This document shows positions 31,694 through 42,799 of a stretch of 64,000 nucleotides of DNA, in pieces. Within the stretch, counting starts at the first letter, position 1; every line of letters starts with the position of its first letter. A program made the translations under genes and the position numbers. Under the pieces are notes generated by a model, which ran no database searches, was not told the DNA's origin, and saw only the letters and a list, made by a program, of their open reading frames with translations. Source of the stretch: Saprolegnia diclina VS20 (Eukaryota > Oomycota > Saprolegniomycetes > Saprolegniales > Saprolegniaceae); contig NW_008246089.1 in the NCBI RefSeq assembly GCF_000281045.1, positions 268,737 through 332,736 of the forward strand, written 5' to 3'.

Positions 31694-34600
31694 TTATCGC
31701 GTCTCGGGTGCGGCAGGTACTCGACGGGTCGGGTCGCCGAGCACCGACACGAGGTCGTGCTCGAGGTGCTTCTCGCGCGCCCGGAGGTGCGCGACTTCAT
31801 GCGCGTACAATTCGTTCATACGCTGGAGCGCCAAGCACTCGTGAAACATCTGCGTCATGTGTTGGTTCATGCGCTCGATCTTGCGCTCGCGGCTCGCGAC
31901 AAGGGTTGCCAGGCGCCGGTCCGACGCGGGTGACGACCCTTGCTCGGAGGTCGCTGCCGTCTGCACTTGGCTCTGCAGGTCAAGAACGAGCTGGGTGGCG
32001 ACCGTAAAGGCCTCGGGCATGGCACGCGTGGCGTCGTACTCGCGGCCAAGAGAGCGAAAGAGCACCGTCAGAAAACCAGTGACATCCTTCTCGATCTGGA
32101 GCCCGCGCTCGGTGGCGACGCGCAGCTCGGCGCTGAGCGAGTCGCGTTCGTTTTCGTGGGCTGTCGCTGAGCACTGGAGCTTCTCGTTGGCCGAGCGGAG
32201 GATCGCTGCCACACGCCGCGTCGCATGGTCGAGCGCCTTTGAAATGTGCAGCTGCTGGGGGTTGGTGGCCGCGACGCCGAGGAGGTTCAGCAGATCAATG
32301 ACCCGCGAGGCGCAGCGCCCGTGTTCCTCTTGGAGGTCCCGCACTTGCGACGTGAGCTTCTTGTTATCTCGCCGACTCGCCTACAGTAACAAGTCAGCGA
32401 AAGCATGTGCCGATGTCACGCACCTCGCCAGCGTCGTCGCGCGCTGCGAGCTCTGCCTCCAGAATCTCCACCTTGTTGGCGCTCTGTCGCAGCTCGGTCA
32501 TCTGGGCACGAAGCGCTTGTTCGGCAGTTGTGAGTTGCCGCTTGAGATGCACTTCAGCCGCGTGTGCTTTGTTGAGCTCCTGTCGGATGGCTGCGAGGTC
32601 GTCCTTGGCCTGCGTCGTCGCGTCACGCAAGCCTTTTGCTTCTGCGGTCGACGTAGCCTTGTGCTGCTCGAGGCTCCATACGTGATGCCGAAGATCAGAG
32701 AGGACGGCGACGAGCTCGATCGGGTCTTGGGACGCGCGCCGCGGACAGTCGACTGCCACGTGTTCTGCTATGTCGAGAATCATGCTTCGCAGTGTGTGTT
32801 GCACGGCGCGAAGCTCGACGAGTTCGGGGCTCTCGGGCGGAACCTTGGTCGCTTGGTTGCGCAACTGAGCTACGTTCGCCTTCTCCCGCGTCAACGCCTC
32901 CGTCAAGCTCTCGTTCTGGCGCTGGAGATCCTGCGTCCGGTGCGTTATGACTTGCTCAAACTGCTCGTTCATGCGCTTCATTTCGTCGCTCATTTGGACG
33001 GACCAGCGTTCGTTGTCGCCAATGCTGCGCACCAAGTCGTCGCGCTCGACCGCGATTGCGTCGACCTTGGCCGTCAACGCGTGGACCTCGTCTTGCAGCC
33101 GCGTCTCGCGGTGCTTAATCAATTCCAGCGCATGCACAGCGGCAAGCTCAGCTTGGGATGGCGCCGCACGGATGGATGCGAGGTTGCGCTCCATGTGTGC
33201 GAGCTCGGCCGTGCGCTGACCAAGATCCGCTTCGAGCTCTTCGATCACTGTTCGAAGTCGCGCGTTTTCCTGGACCAAGTGCACATGGTCGTCGGACGAC
33301 GGCAGGCGCTCAGCAAGCTGCGTCTCCAGCGTCTGGATATGCGCCAGCTTTGCCTCGAGCTCGGCCAGCGCGTCCTGGTTGAGATCGCGAAGGGCGGAGA
33401 TCTTGGCGTCGTTCTCGGCAAGAGCAGTCTCGAGCATCGCGACTTGATCGGCATGGGCGTCGTTCTGGTGCTTCTCTGTCAGTGTCGCGTCGGGCGCGGC
33501 CGTCTCCTGCATCTGTGCGAGCTTGAGATCGTCGACGGTTGACGAGAGCACGCGCACGTCGTGCATAAGCTCGGTGTTCTGGTCAAGAAGGAACGTGTTT
33601 TCCTTGCGCATGGCGTCACTGGACGACTGGAGCTCTTCTGTCTCGTCGCGGGCTTCGCACAGCAGTTGCTGGAGCGTCTGGTTTTGCTTCTCCACGTCCA
33701 CAAGACGTTGGCTTCGCGCCAGCGCGTCCCGAAGCTCCACTTGCAGCCGATCTGCTTGATCACTGAGCGCAAGGTTGCGCTCTGCGAGACCGAGGTTGGT
33801 GATGCGAGCTTCATCGAGCTGCTTTTCGAGGCTCTTTAAAGGCTCGTGTGCCGACGATCGAGAGGCGAGTGGTGCTTTCAGACCGGCGACGTGGCTCTCC
33901 AGGGCGTAATTACGCGCGACGAGCGATGCATTCTCGTCCGTAAGCGCGCCGAGCTCGTGTTTGAGGTCGTCCAGAGTGCGAATGTGTTGCGCATCGAGGA
34001 TCTCGCCGTCGGCGCGCAGACGCGCGATCTCGGCCCGGAGCTTGACAAGCTCGTTCGCCAACTCTTGGTTGACGTCTTGGAGCGCCATGGCTTGGTTCTC
34101 GAGCTGCTCGCGCATGACGTCGTGTCGGGCCGTCTTGACATTGAAATCGCGTGCAAGATCGAGGAGTTGGTTCTGCGCGGTTTCAAGTTGCTGCGACAGG
34201 AACGCCACGAGGCCGCTGTCGTTCGTAAACGAGTCAACGCTCACGCGAGACTGCCGTCGCGAACTCGCATCTTTGGTCTCGGAGAACGTCATCTTTTGCC
34301 GCAGGTCTTCAATGACCTAGATGAACGAACGTGACATGCAAGCAGCAGCAAGAAGAACACCTTACGTCAATGAGCTCCTGAACGTCGCCCTCGTGGTTTG
34401 TTTCTTGCGTCAAGCTCAGCTCGAGTTCAGCGTCCTAGAGAATGTCGCAGGATGGTCTGTACTGTCCGACCGACATGCTATTGGCCCCGTACCTTCCATC
34501 GCTTCATGATGCGCGTCTGCGTCTGGTACGACTCGTGGACAGCGCAGAGCTGCTCAAAGACGATCGGTAGCAGCGGATGCTCGTCTTGCCGCGCTTCCTA

Positions 34601-34868
34601 TGACCACATCGTGAGCACGTGCGATACGAAGCGTGTTCCTACGAGGTTGGCGAGGAAGTTGGACTTCTCCGGGTTCAAGAGCGAGAACGACATGTTGAGC
34701 TCGTTCATCGTCATGCGCCGGTCGAGGTGCGCGTCGAAGCGGCCGTCCTGCAGCCGAGGATAGCGCTCGTCCACCTGGCCTCGCCATGAGCCCTGACGAT
34801 GAGCGACGTCGTCGCGCGTGCGGTCGTACCTGCGGTGGCTGCCGATGCTTCCGTAGGTCGTCCTCCAT
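31694..34868 (-). CDS. Long coiled-coil protein, 974 aa
   Basis: Minus-strand exons 34868-34830, 34774-34643, 34597-34493, 34434-34366, 34316-32424 and 32380-31694; introns of 43-58 nt, and 2925 nt divides by three. After about 130 residues of mixed N-terminus (SFSLLNPEKSNFLANLEARQ, then QTQTRIMKRWKDAELELS) nearly the whole protein is heptad-patterned coiled coil, with breaks near the middle and a small helical C-terminal part ending in RRVPAAPETR. No motor, kinase or membrane segment is present. Such proteins usually act at basal bodies, axonemes or Golgi; which one cannot be told from sequence. The start at MEDDLRKHRQ is the last of several in-frame Met codons (others at 34895 and 34928). 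Confidence 0.75.
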
Positions 34869-35311
34869 CGAGGAAGCGTGCATGTCCATCGCCATGTCTT
34901 CTTCCTTCCGTGGACGTCCTCTGTACACGCGCGCTTGGCCTGCCCGCGTCCGCGCCGAGGTCTGTCGGTCCGTCGCTGGCGAATTGGATTTTCAAAACGC
35001 CATGCGATTCAATTGGCCCGTTCTCGCACCTCGCGTCTGATTGGTCAAAAAGGTGTCCATTTCAAGCATCACCCTTCCCGCGCTTTCGAGTCGACGCCGA
35101 ACCAAGGTCCTCATGAGGGCATGAAGGTGTCGATGCAAGCTCGATGACAACTTGTCCTACCTTTTCATCGACAACGTACCTTTGTAGAGCTAGGCTCAAG
35201 AGCTGGGGTAGTGCAGTGAAGGACGCGCTTCATGGCACAGAAGCATGCAACACCCTCACGGTAGAAACCTTGGCACCCCATTCCAAGCGAATCAAGAGGC
35301 ATTACGTTGTC
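34869..35311. other. Spacer with CCAAT elements
   Basis: About 440 bp holding the promoter of the coiled-coil gene and the 3' end of the methyltransferase gene. Two ATTGG (inverted CCAAT) elements lie near 35012 and 35039, the second in GATTGGTCAAAAA. No gene is seen. Confidence 0.5.
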
Positions 35312-36058
35312 TTATTGGGGGGCAGACTTTAGGGTTAGCTCAAAGACCGTGCTGAGCTCGTCTCCTTCGAGCGGCCACGTACGGCCGAGGGCCCCGACGG
35401 CGTTGGTCACGGACGGCATGGACGTCAGACACACGGACGGATGCTTCTTGACGACGAAGCCGACTTCGCGCGCCATAAAGACAAAGTGAGATGCAATGCA
35501 ACGCGCAGGATTGCACTCGCCCATGCACGTGTCACGACACACGTCCATCGAGAAGAGCGCAATCGTCGACGCATGGGCGACCCACGTCACGGTTTCCAAG
35601 AGCGGGCGATGCAACCCGCGTCCGAGCTGCGTGATTTCGCTGCCCAAGACAATGTCATAGGCGAGGCCTTCGTCGCAAACCTTTTCGTCGCCCCACACGA
35701 GCTCGCGGGCGTCGATGACTTGGTTGCCGAGCCACGCGCTGTTCAAGTCAATGTTGGTCTGCAGCAAATCGGGGTATTCGTCCGAGAGCGTCACAGATTG
35801 CGCCTTTAGCGCAGCTGCAACGAGACCGCAGAGGCCACAGCCCGCGCCGAGCTCGAGGACGCGCGCAGATGCGAGCTTGAGGCTTGCGGCATGAACTTCC
35901 AAGTGCTGGCAGAGAAGATGGGCGCCTGGCCACACTTCGCCGCCGAGCCCATCGACCTGACGCGTATCTTGGATGACAGCGACCGTGATGTCATCGCCCG
36001 AGATCGCAGCGGACGTCACATACGAGCACTGGTGGCCTTGCTTCCGCGGCTGGGCCAT
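35312..36058 (-). CDS. METTL21-type protein-lysine methyltransferase
   Basis: Single exon, 248 aa from the ATG at 36058 (the frame is open further upstream but has no ATG). S-adenosylmethionine-dependent seven-beta-strand methyltransferase of the Methyltransf_16 group, which modifies lysines on non-histone proteins such as chaperones and translation factors. Markers: GGEVWPGAHLLCQHLE, the W-x-G/A lead-in of this group; motif I RVLELGAGCGLCGL; motif II TLSDEYPDLL; then YDIVLGSEITQLG in place of the usual (D/E)xxY-like post-motif. Length is normal. The substrate cannot be predicted. CCAAT elements lie about 35 bp before the start, shared with the divergent M1AP-like gene 220 bp away. Confidence 0.8.
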   Translation of the reverse strand: MAQPRKQGHQCSYVTSAAISGDDITVAVIQDTRQVDGLGGEVWPGAHLLCQHLEVHAASLKLASARVLELGAGCGLCGLVAAALKAQSVTLSDEYPDLLQTNIDLNSAWLGNQVIDARELVWGDEKVCDEGLAYDIVLGSEITQLGRGLHRPLLETVTWVAHASTIALFSMDVCRDTCMGECNPARCIASHFVFMAREVGFVVKKHPSVCLTSMPSVTNAVGALGRTWPLEGDELSTVFELTLKSAPQ

Positions 36059-36212
36059 GCTGGCAATTCCGATTTGGTTGAGGACATCACCCAATCAATC
36101 CGGCCATCGACATGCTAAACACACGCAACTCTACCCAGCACAAACCCGCCGACCATGGAGGTATCGCAACGTGAAAGTGGCGTGGTTTTAGCGCAACGGA
36201 CTGAAACCTTTT

Positions 36213-36234
36213 GATTGGCCACATTTTGACCAAT
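36213..36234. promoter_or_regulatory. Inverted pair of CCAAT boxes
   Basis: GATTGG at 36213-36218 and CCAAT at 36230-36234 face each other in the 220-bp divergent promoter between the methyltransferase and the M1AP-like gene, 45-66 bp before the latter's start. CCAAT boxes are NF-Y sites in eukaryotes; use here is inferred. Confidence 0.5.
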
Positions 36235-36278
36235 GAAACACACGCAGAGTTCATTTCCCACGAAAGATCCTCGGCCGC

Positions 36279-37625
36279 ATGGCGCCAGTCCGCGCCGAGA
36301 CGACGCCGGTCCATGTCCTCGTCAACGTCTGTGGCATGGAGGAGGAAGCGCTCTCTCGCTGCCTCTCCGTTCTCTCCGAGGTCTTCATGGCACTCTCCTT
36401 CCTGCGCCACTCGGCCGTCGTCGCCAGTGTCAACGCCATCGGCGCCGGCGCGCCGGTCCGTCGCCCTGTGTGCTCCATGAGCAGCCTCCAGAGCCAGATC
36501 GATGCTATCAAGAGTGCGCTTCCGCGCTCTCCTCTCTCACATCAGGAAGGGCGATGCTCGTGCGCGCAGGACTTTGGCCGCGTCGCTGAGCTTCTCTTGC
36601 AAGCCGACAGTCTCGTCCTCATCTTGACATCACCGACGCATCTGCCGGAGACACAACGCCTCGTGAGCTTATGGAAGGCGTCATCTTGCCGCATGGAGAT
36701 GATTTTGCTTCGACGCGACGACGAGGACATTGGCGCTACGGTGAATGCGATCATGGAGCTCGTCGAGAGTATCGCAGCCTTTCCACACGTCTCGATCGTA
36801 CAAGCCGAAGACAGCCTGCTTGATCTGCGCCGCACGATGGTATTCTCTACCTGCCTCCATCATGTGTAGATACGATGCATTCCTTGATGCTAGAAACCTT
36901 GGCTGCGACGCTTGCAGTCGTATGTACCGTGCACGATCGGCTTCAAAGAGAAGCCCATGCGCCTCCACCTCATCCTTCGAAGCGCCATGTGCTTCTACCG
37001 CGACGAGTCGCGCGCGTCCATGCATGCGGGTCTTGGGGCCATGACGGGCCTGCACTACGTACCACTTTCGTCCATCGACGGCAGCGTCGTCTTGGGCTAC
37101 CCCCTCCACGCCGATGTGGAGCCAGCGCCGTCCGAGAACGCAGACTTGTGCATGGGGCTGCAGCACCTCTTGCAGACGAAGAGCGCAGCGCTGATCTTGC
37201 GATGCACCAACAACGAGGTCGATACATACCTCGAGGAGCGACACTCATGCCCTTGTAGCAGCAGGCCGAGTACTTTGCAATGGTGTCCTCGACATATGCC
37301 GCCTCGAGCAATGCTGTAGGCTTCGTCCTCTACCGCGTTGCTTCCATCGACCAGGTGCATGATCGCGACAACAGTCCATCGATCAAACACCAACATGTAT
37401 TACTTGCTCACTTCCTAACGTTAGTTGACGTTTGCGAGCATGCCGGAGAGCTCGGACCCTAACCCCACCCACGCGGAGCGCATCGGGTCTATCGCCGCGA
37501 CGATGGCAGACGTCGTGCCGACGCAATCGTTCAACCCGTATAACTACGCTTCGGGGGCCAGTGTGCGCCCGTTGCACCGCCCCCCGCCACCGCCAACGCC
37601 TCGTGTGGGTCGGCGCTTGCTATAA
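36279..37625 (+). CDS. Possible M1AP-like protein (meiosis 1 arrest family), 393 aa
   Basis: Exons 36279-36839, 36894-37217, 37259-37354 and 37425-37625 (1182 nt, in frame). A conserved-looking alpha/beta protein: strand PVHVLVNVC, helix LSRCLSVLSEVFMALSFL, strand SLVLILTSP, helix, then RLHLILRSAM, ALILRCTNNE, a YFAMVSSTYAASSNAVGFVL strand-helix unit, and a tail with QSFNPYNYASG. The order and several blocks recall animal M1AP (meiosis 1 arrest protein), including the ILTS strand and the terminal proline-spaced NPYN-like motif. This match was made by eye from memory and is tentative. M1AP works with the ZZS crossover complex in vertebrate meiosis. No signal peptide or membrane helix. It converges with REI1 76 bp on. 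Confidence 0.5.
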
Positions 37626-37701
37626 CTTCTTGTTTGTGCAATAATATTGTGTTCTATTTAATACTTTAACAATTGACCATGCAGCGCGCAGCGAGAGGCC
37701 C

Positions 37702-38880
37702 TTAGACCGTGATGAGGTTGCGACGGTTGGGGTGCTTCTGCAGCTTGTGCGAGCGCACTTCGAGGCGCTCGCGGTGCTTCTGGAACTTGTGGCGGACGCT
37801 AACGGCCTCTTGGATCGTGCGCAGCTCCATGTTGCCTTGGCGACGGTTGAGAAACTTGTTGGCGAACGAGATGGTGATCGCGGTCGTGCTGGCGTCAATG
37901 CCGGCCATCTGGTACGCCAGCAAAAGGCGCTCCTTGGTCTGCGCCAAGACCGACTCGCGGACCTCGTCGGGGCGGTGGCGCTGCTTGTAGTAGCGGCGCA
38001 GCTCACGCTGGCCGAGACGCGCGCCGCTCGGAAGTACGAGTTCACCTGTCTCGGAGATGCTGATCGTCTTGATGTGGGCGAGCTCATCTTCGTCGTCGTC
38101 GTCGTCGTCGTCGCCTTCTTCACCTTCGACTTCTTCGACGTCTTCCCACTCTTGGCCGTCGTTGCCGTACGACGACGTAAAGTCATAAAACTCTTCGTAC
38201 TCGTAGAGGTCGTTGTCCTCTTCGTAAATGAGCTTGCAGTGCGAGCGGTCAATCATGTGCTTTTGCGCGTCCTGGTACGTGCGGAAGACCTTGCCCTTCG
38301 TGTTGCAGTAAAGGCAGTAGTGGCCGAGCTTGACCTTCTCGACGAGGTACGTCATGAGGCCTTCGAGGTCCTTGAGGTACTCGAGGTCGGGCACGAAAAA
38401 GCCGTGCATCTTTTGCATGTGGATCAAGTTGGCTTCGAGCGACTCGGACGACTGCGTGCAGAACATGCAGTCTTCAAGCTTGAGCGAGATGTTGGCGTCC
38501 GGGTCTTCCTCCTCGTCCTCGGCCACGGGCTCGTCGTCCTTGACAGGTTCAAGGACCTTGGACGTGATCTTCTCTTCGCCGTCCTTCTTGACCGCCGCCA
38601 TGTGCTTCTTGGTCGCCTTGTGGTTGTCAAGCGCCTTGGTGTTGGTGAAGCTCTTGCCGCAGTTGTGGCACTTGTAGCTCATGTCGACCGGCGGCTCCTT
38701 GGGCGCGGCCGCGAGGGCCGACGCGCCGTCGGCCTTGCGCGCCTGGAACTGCGCCTCCGTGACCGCAGGGAGGCCCACGACCTTGCGCTTGAGGTTGTAC
38801 CGGTGCCAGTCGAGCTTGAAGTGCTCCTTCTGGAGCTCGTACGTCGGGAACTCTTCCCGGCAGGCCGTGCACGTCAACAT
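37702..38880 (-). CDS. REI1/ZNF622-type 60S ribosome biogenesis factor
   Basis: Single exon, 392 aa, normal length. Cytoplasmic zinc-finger protein that helps release and recycle export factors from pre-60S subunits and probes the exit tunnel. Four C2H2-type fingers are visible: CTACREEF...H (residues 4-27), CHNCGKSFTNTKALDNH (about 71-90), CMFCTQSSES...H (about 139-160) and CLYCNTKGKVFRTYQDAQKH (about 193-212). The C-terminal part LVLPSGARLGQRELRRYYKQ and the last basic block ending HPNRRNLITV are hallmark REI1 features. An acidic DDDDDDDED run (38089-38113) lies between. Several CCAAT elements stand 150-205 bp upstream. Confidence 0.95.
   Translation of the reverse strand: MLTCTACREEFPTYELQKEHFKLDWHRYNLKRKVVGLPAVTEAQFQARKADGASALAAAPKEPPVDMSYKCHNCGKSFTNTKALDNHKATKKHMAAVKKDGEEKITSKVLEPVKDDEPVAEDEEEDPDANISLKLEDCMFCTQSSESLEANLIHMQKMHGFFVPDLEYLKDLEGLMTYLVEKVKLGHYCLYCNTKGKVFRTYQDAQKHMIDRSHCKLIYEEDNDLYEYEEFYDFTSSYGNDGQEWEDVEEVEGEEGDDDDDDDEDELAHIKTISISETGELVLPSGARLGQRELRRYYKQRHRPDEVRESVLAQTKERLLLAYQMAGIDASTTAITISFANKFLNRRQGNMELRTIQEAVSVRHKFQKHRERLEVRSHKLQKHPNRRNLITV
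38089..38113 (-). repeat. GAC trinucleotide run (poly-Asp)
   Basis: Microsatellite of the GAC codon inside the REI1 gene, encoding its acidic linker. Third such Asp run in this window. Confidence 0.8.
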
Positions 38881-39667
38881 GGCGGATTTCCAAGTATGCT
38901 CGAGACCCGTCGCAGTGCTATTTTAATGGGAAAATCCAATGTATTTTATTTCGTTTGCTACGTATTCAATACAAATAATGAGCTTGTTTTGAATTTAGCT
39001 TTAAAAGAATCAACAGAAACAATTTTCGAAGCCCAATCCAATCAACTTGAACACCAATCAAATCGCCGGACGCCGTTGATTGGTCCATCGTTATTGCTCT
39101 CCCGGTTCCGGCCCCCGTCATGCCCCCCCCGGGGGACCTACCAAGAATACCACCAGGTGTGGCACATCGCACGATCACGCATGCAGCACACCATCGTTGG
39201 TTCACATGCCATCGGAATAAACGTAGAGTAGTTGTGTGTCTATGTACAGACGCCTTGGTCTTGGCGAGGCGCGCAGCTATGCAAAGTCGGCAATGATACG
39301 GTATAACGCAATGACTTTCGACGAAAATGGCGACCGAAGAAGCCAAGCACCTGCGCTTGCCGATGTGAGTACATTGCACACCTGAATACACTATGGAATG
39401 GAGGTGGAGGCGAGTACACACCAAGTCCTATGCACGAGCACCTGCCAATGGCGGATGTGGATGCAAGCACCTGCAGAGGCTGGTGGCGCTCTTTTCACAT
39501 GGCCCGGTACCCTCAAAACGCGCTGCAGAAATTTCTTGCGCGCGCCGCACATGCGGCACGTGCCTGCTTAAGTTCTTATTGCGCCAAAAGCGCACTTGAT
39601 CGGGTTGTCACGTGATCCGGAAAGATTTACGGGGACGCATCACACGAAGATTCGCCAGCGATCGACG
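38881..39667. promoter_or_regulatory. Divergent promoter region with clustered CCAAT boxes
   Basis: About 790 bp between REI1 (minus) and D2HGDH (plus). The REI1-proximal 100 bp is AT-rich. Three CCAAT elements in one direction (39032-39042, two overlapping; 39053) and one inverted GATTGGTCC (about 39078) cluster about 150-205 bp before REI1. No gene is seen in the rest. Confidence 0.5.
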
Positions 39668-41394
39668 ATGGCCATGTACCTGCGCTCGACGATGGCCCGC
39701 GCCTTGGGCAAGCGGTCGTTTGCGACGGCGGCGCGCGGCGCCTTTGCGACGCTCGAGGCGGCGGACGTCGCCCACCTCCGTTCGGTCTGCCCGAGTGCGC
39801 TTACCGACCCGGACGAGATTGCACCGTTCAACTCGGACTGGCTCAACAAGTACCATGGCCACAGCCAGTTGGTGCTGCGGCCCAAGAGCACGCAAGAGGT
39901 CTCGGACATTCTCAAGTACTGCAACGAGAAGAAACTCGCGGTCGTGCCCCAGGGCGGCAACACGGGCCTCGTCGGCGGCAGCGTGCCCGTCCACGACGAG
40001 ATCATCCTCTCGCTCGGCAACATGAACCAAGTCGAAGCGTTTGACGAGACGTCGGGTATCATTGTGTGCCAGGTAGATGCACCATTCTATCGACGAGGCA
40101 AGCGTCTGACCAAGGACGTAGGCGGGCTGCATCCTCGAAAACCTCGATGCGTATGCTGGCAAGTACGGCTACATGATGCCGTTGGACCTCGGCGCCAAGG
40201 GCACGTGCCAGATTGGTGGCAACGCAGCGACCAACGCGGGCGGTCTTCGCCTCTTGCGCTACGGGTCGCTCCACGGCTCGATTCTCGGTATCGAAGCAGT
40301 CCTTGCCGACGGCACGGTACAAGCCTCTACCTCACTGTCGTCATGTCTTCTCACGCACCCCACATGCAGATTGTCGACTGCTTGAGCACGATGCGCAAGG
40401 ACAACACGGGCTATGACCTCAAGCAGCTCTTCATTGGGTCCGAGGGTACGCTCGGTGTGATCACCAAGCTCTCGGTGCTCACGCCGCCACGCTCGACGGC
40501 CGTCAACGTTGCGCTCCTTGGCTGCGAGACGTTTGAGGACGTCAAGAAGGCCTTTGTGCAGGTAGATAGCCCATCGCACTCGAATCTCGTTCTTGTGTCT
40601 CACATTGCACTACTGCTGCATTAGGCCAAGAAGAACCTCGGTGAAATCCTCTCGGCCGTCGAATTTATGGACCGCGCGTCGCTCGACATGGTCATGTCGC
40701 AGCAGCCGTCGCTCGCCGACCCACTGAGCTCCAACTGCCCGTTCTACGTGCTCTTGGAGACGTCCGGCTCGAACGAGACGCACGACATGGAGAAGCTTGA
40801 GGGGTACCTAGAGCAGGTCATGGAGGCCGGCACGGTCGTCGACGGCACCGTGGCCCAGGACGCGGCGCAGGCCAAGAAGCTCTTTGGCATTCGCGAAGAC
40901 ATTACGCTCTCGCTGAGCTCGCGCGGCCACGTGTACAAGTACGACCTCTCGATTCCGATCGACGAGTACTACACGATCGTCGAAGACACGCGGTCGGCGC
41001 TCGCGAGCCATGACGCCAAGGTTGTGGCCTTTGGGCACCTCGGCGACTGCAACATCCACCTCAACATCTCGACGCTGGCGTACGACGACGCCGTGCAAAA
41101 GGCGCTCGAGCCCTTTCTGTTCGAGTGGACAGGTCGGTTTTCTATCAATGTTTCAACCGCGTATCGAGTTGACACACTCCACGTAGCCAAGCGCCGGGGC
41201 AGCGTTAGCGCCGAGCACGGCATTGGGACGCACAAACCGCACTTTCTGCACTTGTCCAAGTCGCCCGAGGCCATTCGCATGATGCAGCAGATGAAGTGCG
41301 TGTTTGATCCGAACGGGATCCTCAACCCCTACAAGGTAGTGTCCATACTCGTCGCATGTCGCACTCACAAACTACGTTCTAGGTGTTGCCATAA
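39668..41394 (+). CDS. D2HGDH: D-2-hydroxyglutarate dehydrogenase, mitochondrial
   Basis: FAD-linked oxidase that converts D-2-hydroxyglutarate to 2-oxoglutarate in mitochondria and passes electrons to the electron-transfer flavoprotein. Six exons: 39668-40072, 40122-40316, 40370-40561, 40625-41132, 41187-41335 and 41383-41394 (486 aa). The FAD-binding loop is [14 protein letters not shown], followed by [20 protein letters not shown]; the C-terminal oxidase domain has [12 protein letters not shown] and [11 protein letters not shown], the metal- and substrate-binding histidines. The N-terminus [20 protein letters not shown] looks like a mitochondrial presequence. The last exon is only 12 nt, coding Val-Leu-Pro-stop, which restores the family's usual NPYKxLP end. 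The fourth intron (54 nt) has no in-frame stop. Confidence 0.95.
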
Positions 41395-41451
41395 GGTTAC
41401 GTACTCTTAACAATCGTTTTTGCATCGATCTAGTATAGCTTGGTATGTGTG

Positions 41452-42522
41452 TCATGGTGACCGCGGTGGAATGGCCGTCGCAAGAGCCAGGTCCAAATGC
41501 GAGAAGCGCACCGATCCAAAGATACGTTCGGGCAGCTCGGCTTCGCTATTGCCTTGGAGCGTCAAGCTCAAGTCCACAACCAGCCGCTCGGCGTAGCTAG
41601 ATAAATAGGTTCGCTGAGGAGGAGGAGCAATCAGCGACGTACCCGCGACACAGGCTCACAATGTTGGACGCGATCGCGCTCGACCCAATGTCCATGTCGA
41701 CTTCGACGTAGTTGCGGCCAACGAAATAGCGCTGCGTGAGCTTGGAGCCAGTGATGGCTGGCTTCTGCGGCACGGCGGCCTTGATGAGCCACGGACCGTC
41801 GACGATCGTCGGCACGAGCTTGAAGCGCGCGTCTTGGAACGCCTGCGCCTCGGGTTCGTTGCTTTGAAACTGAGAAAAGAGTCCTGCAAACTTGGTGTCG
41901 CCGGAGAGGCCCTCGGCGGGGAGCCGCCAATACGACACAACGTGCACGAAGGGTGTCCCGGGCACCTACGCTCCCGCTAAGGATGACGACAATACAATGA
42001 ACTTACAACTACCTGCAGATTGACGATAAAGATGGTGTCGTCCGGGTGGGCCTTGGCACTCGAGGCGAGGAGGCTCTGTGGGCGTCGCAAGTCGAGCTCG
42101 GCGATGTGGTCTTGTCGGCCCGGCATCTCGTCGGTTGCTTTCCACATGTCGACATGCAGCAGCGTCCCGAGGCAGTCGCCTGCCCGTACTTTCTTGCCAT
42201 CGATGGTGTACGAGAGGCCACGCACGAGCGTCTCGGAGGACGATGGTTCGGAGAAGAGGTCGAGCATCGGTAGCCGCGCTTGGCACTGCTTGGTTTCTTC
42301 CGGCGACCGCACGTGGAGGCGTGGCAAGGCGGTCGTGAGCGTCGCCGGCAGCGTCTCGGCATTCGTCTTGGTGCCCATGTTGGTCGGTGCGTAATGGCGG
42401 ATCGCCGGCGCGGCGGACGAGAGGCTACACACGAGGAGGGCGAGAAGTGTCTCGCACGGCAGGAGAAGCCCTTCCAGAAAGATGCCAAGTGCGTCGGCCG
42501 CGATGTCGCAGGCCGTCGCCAT
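41452..42522 (-). CDS. EDR2 C-terminal (DUF1336) domain protein
   Basis: Minus-strand exons 42522-42013, 41965-41643 and 41596-41452 (325 aa); introns 47 and 46 nt. The EDR2-C/DUF1336 domain fills residues about 90-320: SYTIDGKKVRAGDCL near the start, then FIVNLQVPGTPFVHVVSYW across an intron, FKLVPTIVDGPWLIKAAV, PAITGSKLTQRYF, GRNYVEVDMDIGSSAIA and the closing ERLVVDLSLTLQGNSEAELPE. In plants EDR2 also has PH and START parts; here there is only a short N-terminus with one hydrophobic stretch (LLALLVCSL). The domain is thought to bind lipids or regulate trafficking; its precise role is unknown. It converges with D2HGDH with 57 bp between stops, and ACCAATC is found about 60 bp before the start. 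Confidence 0.85.
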
Positions 42523-42799
42523 GCCAAGCTACTGTTCTTTTCGAGGTGGCCCTTCGAATCTGAGATATTCCACGTCTCGTGATTGGTTCTATTTTTGCAA
42601 ACCAACTTCAACCTCCCAGAAAGGGCAATGTCAGCACGCATCAGGAGGCTGCCACGTACTTCTCGTTCTACTTCTTGACCCTCGCCAGCCTGCGATGCAC
42701 CGCCACCGCAGCGTGCATGGAGCCCATCGACCATGTCGCGCGATCAAGGCGCCCAGAGAAAATGGTGTCTTGCGTAATCAAGATTCAAATGATGGAGAG

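Noticed and set aside
31857-33542. 561-codon open frame on the plus strand
   Set aside because: Antisense to the 974-aa coiled-coil gene; biased composition and no recognisable domain.
37732-39231. 499-codon open frame on the plus strand
   Set aside because: Antisense to REI1/ZNF622 and running into a non-coding region; a shadow frame.
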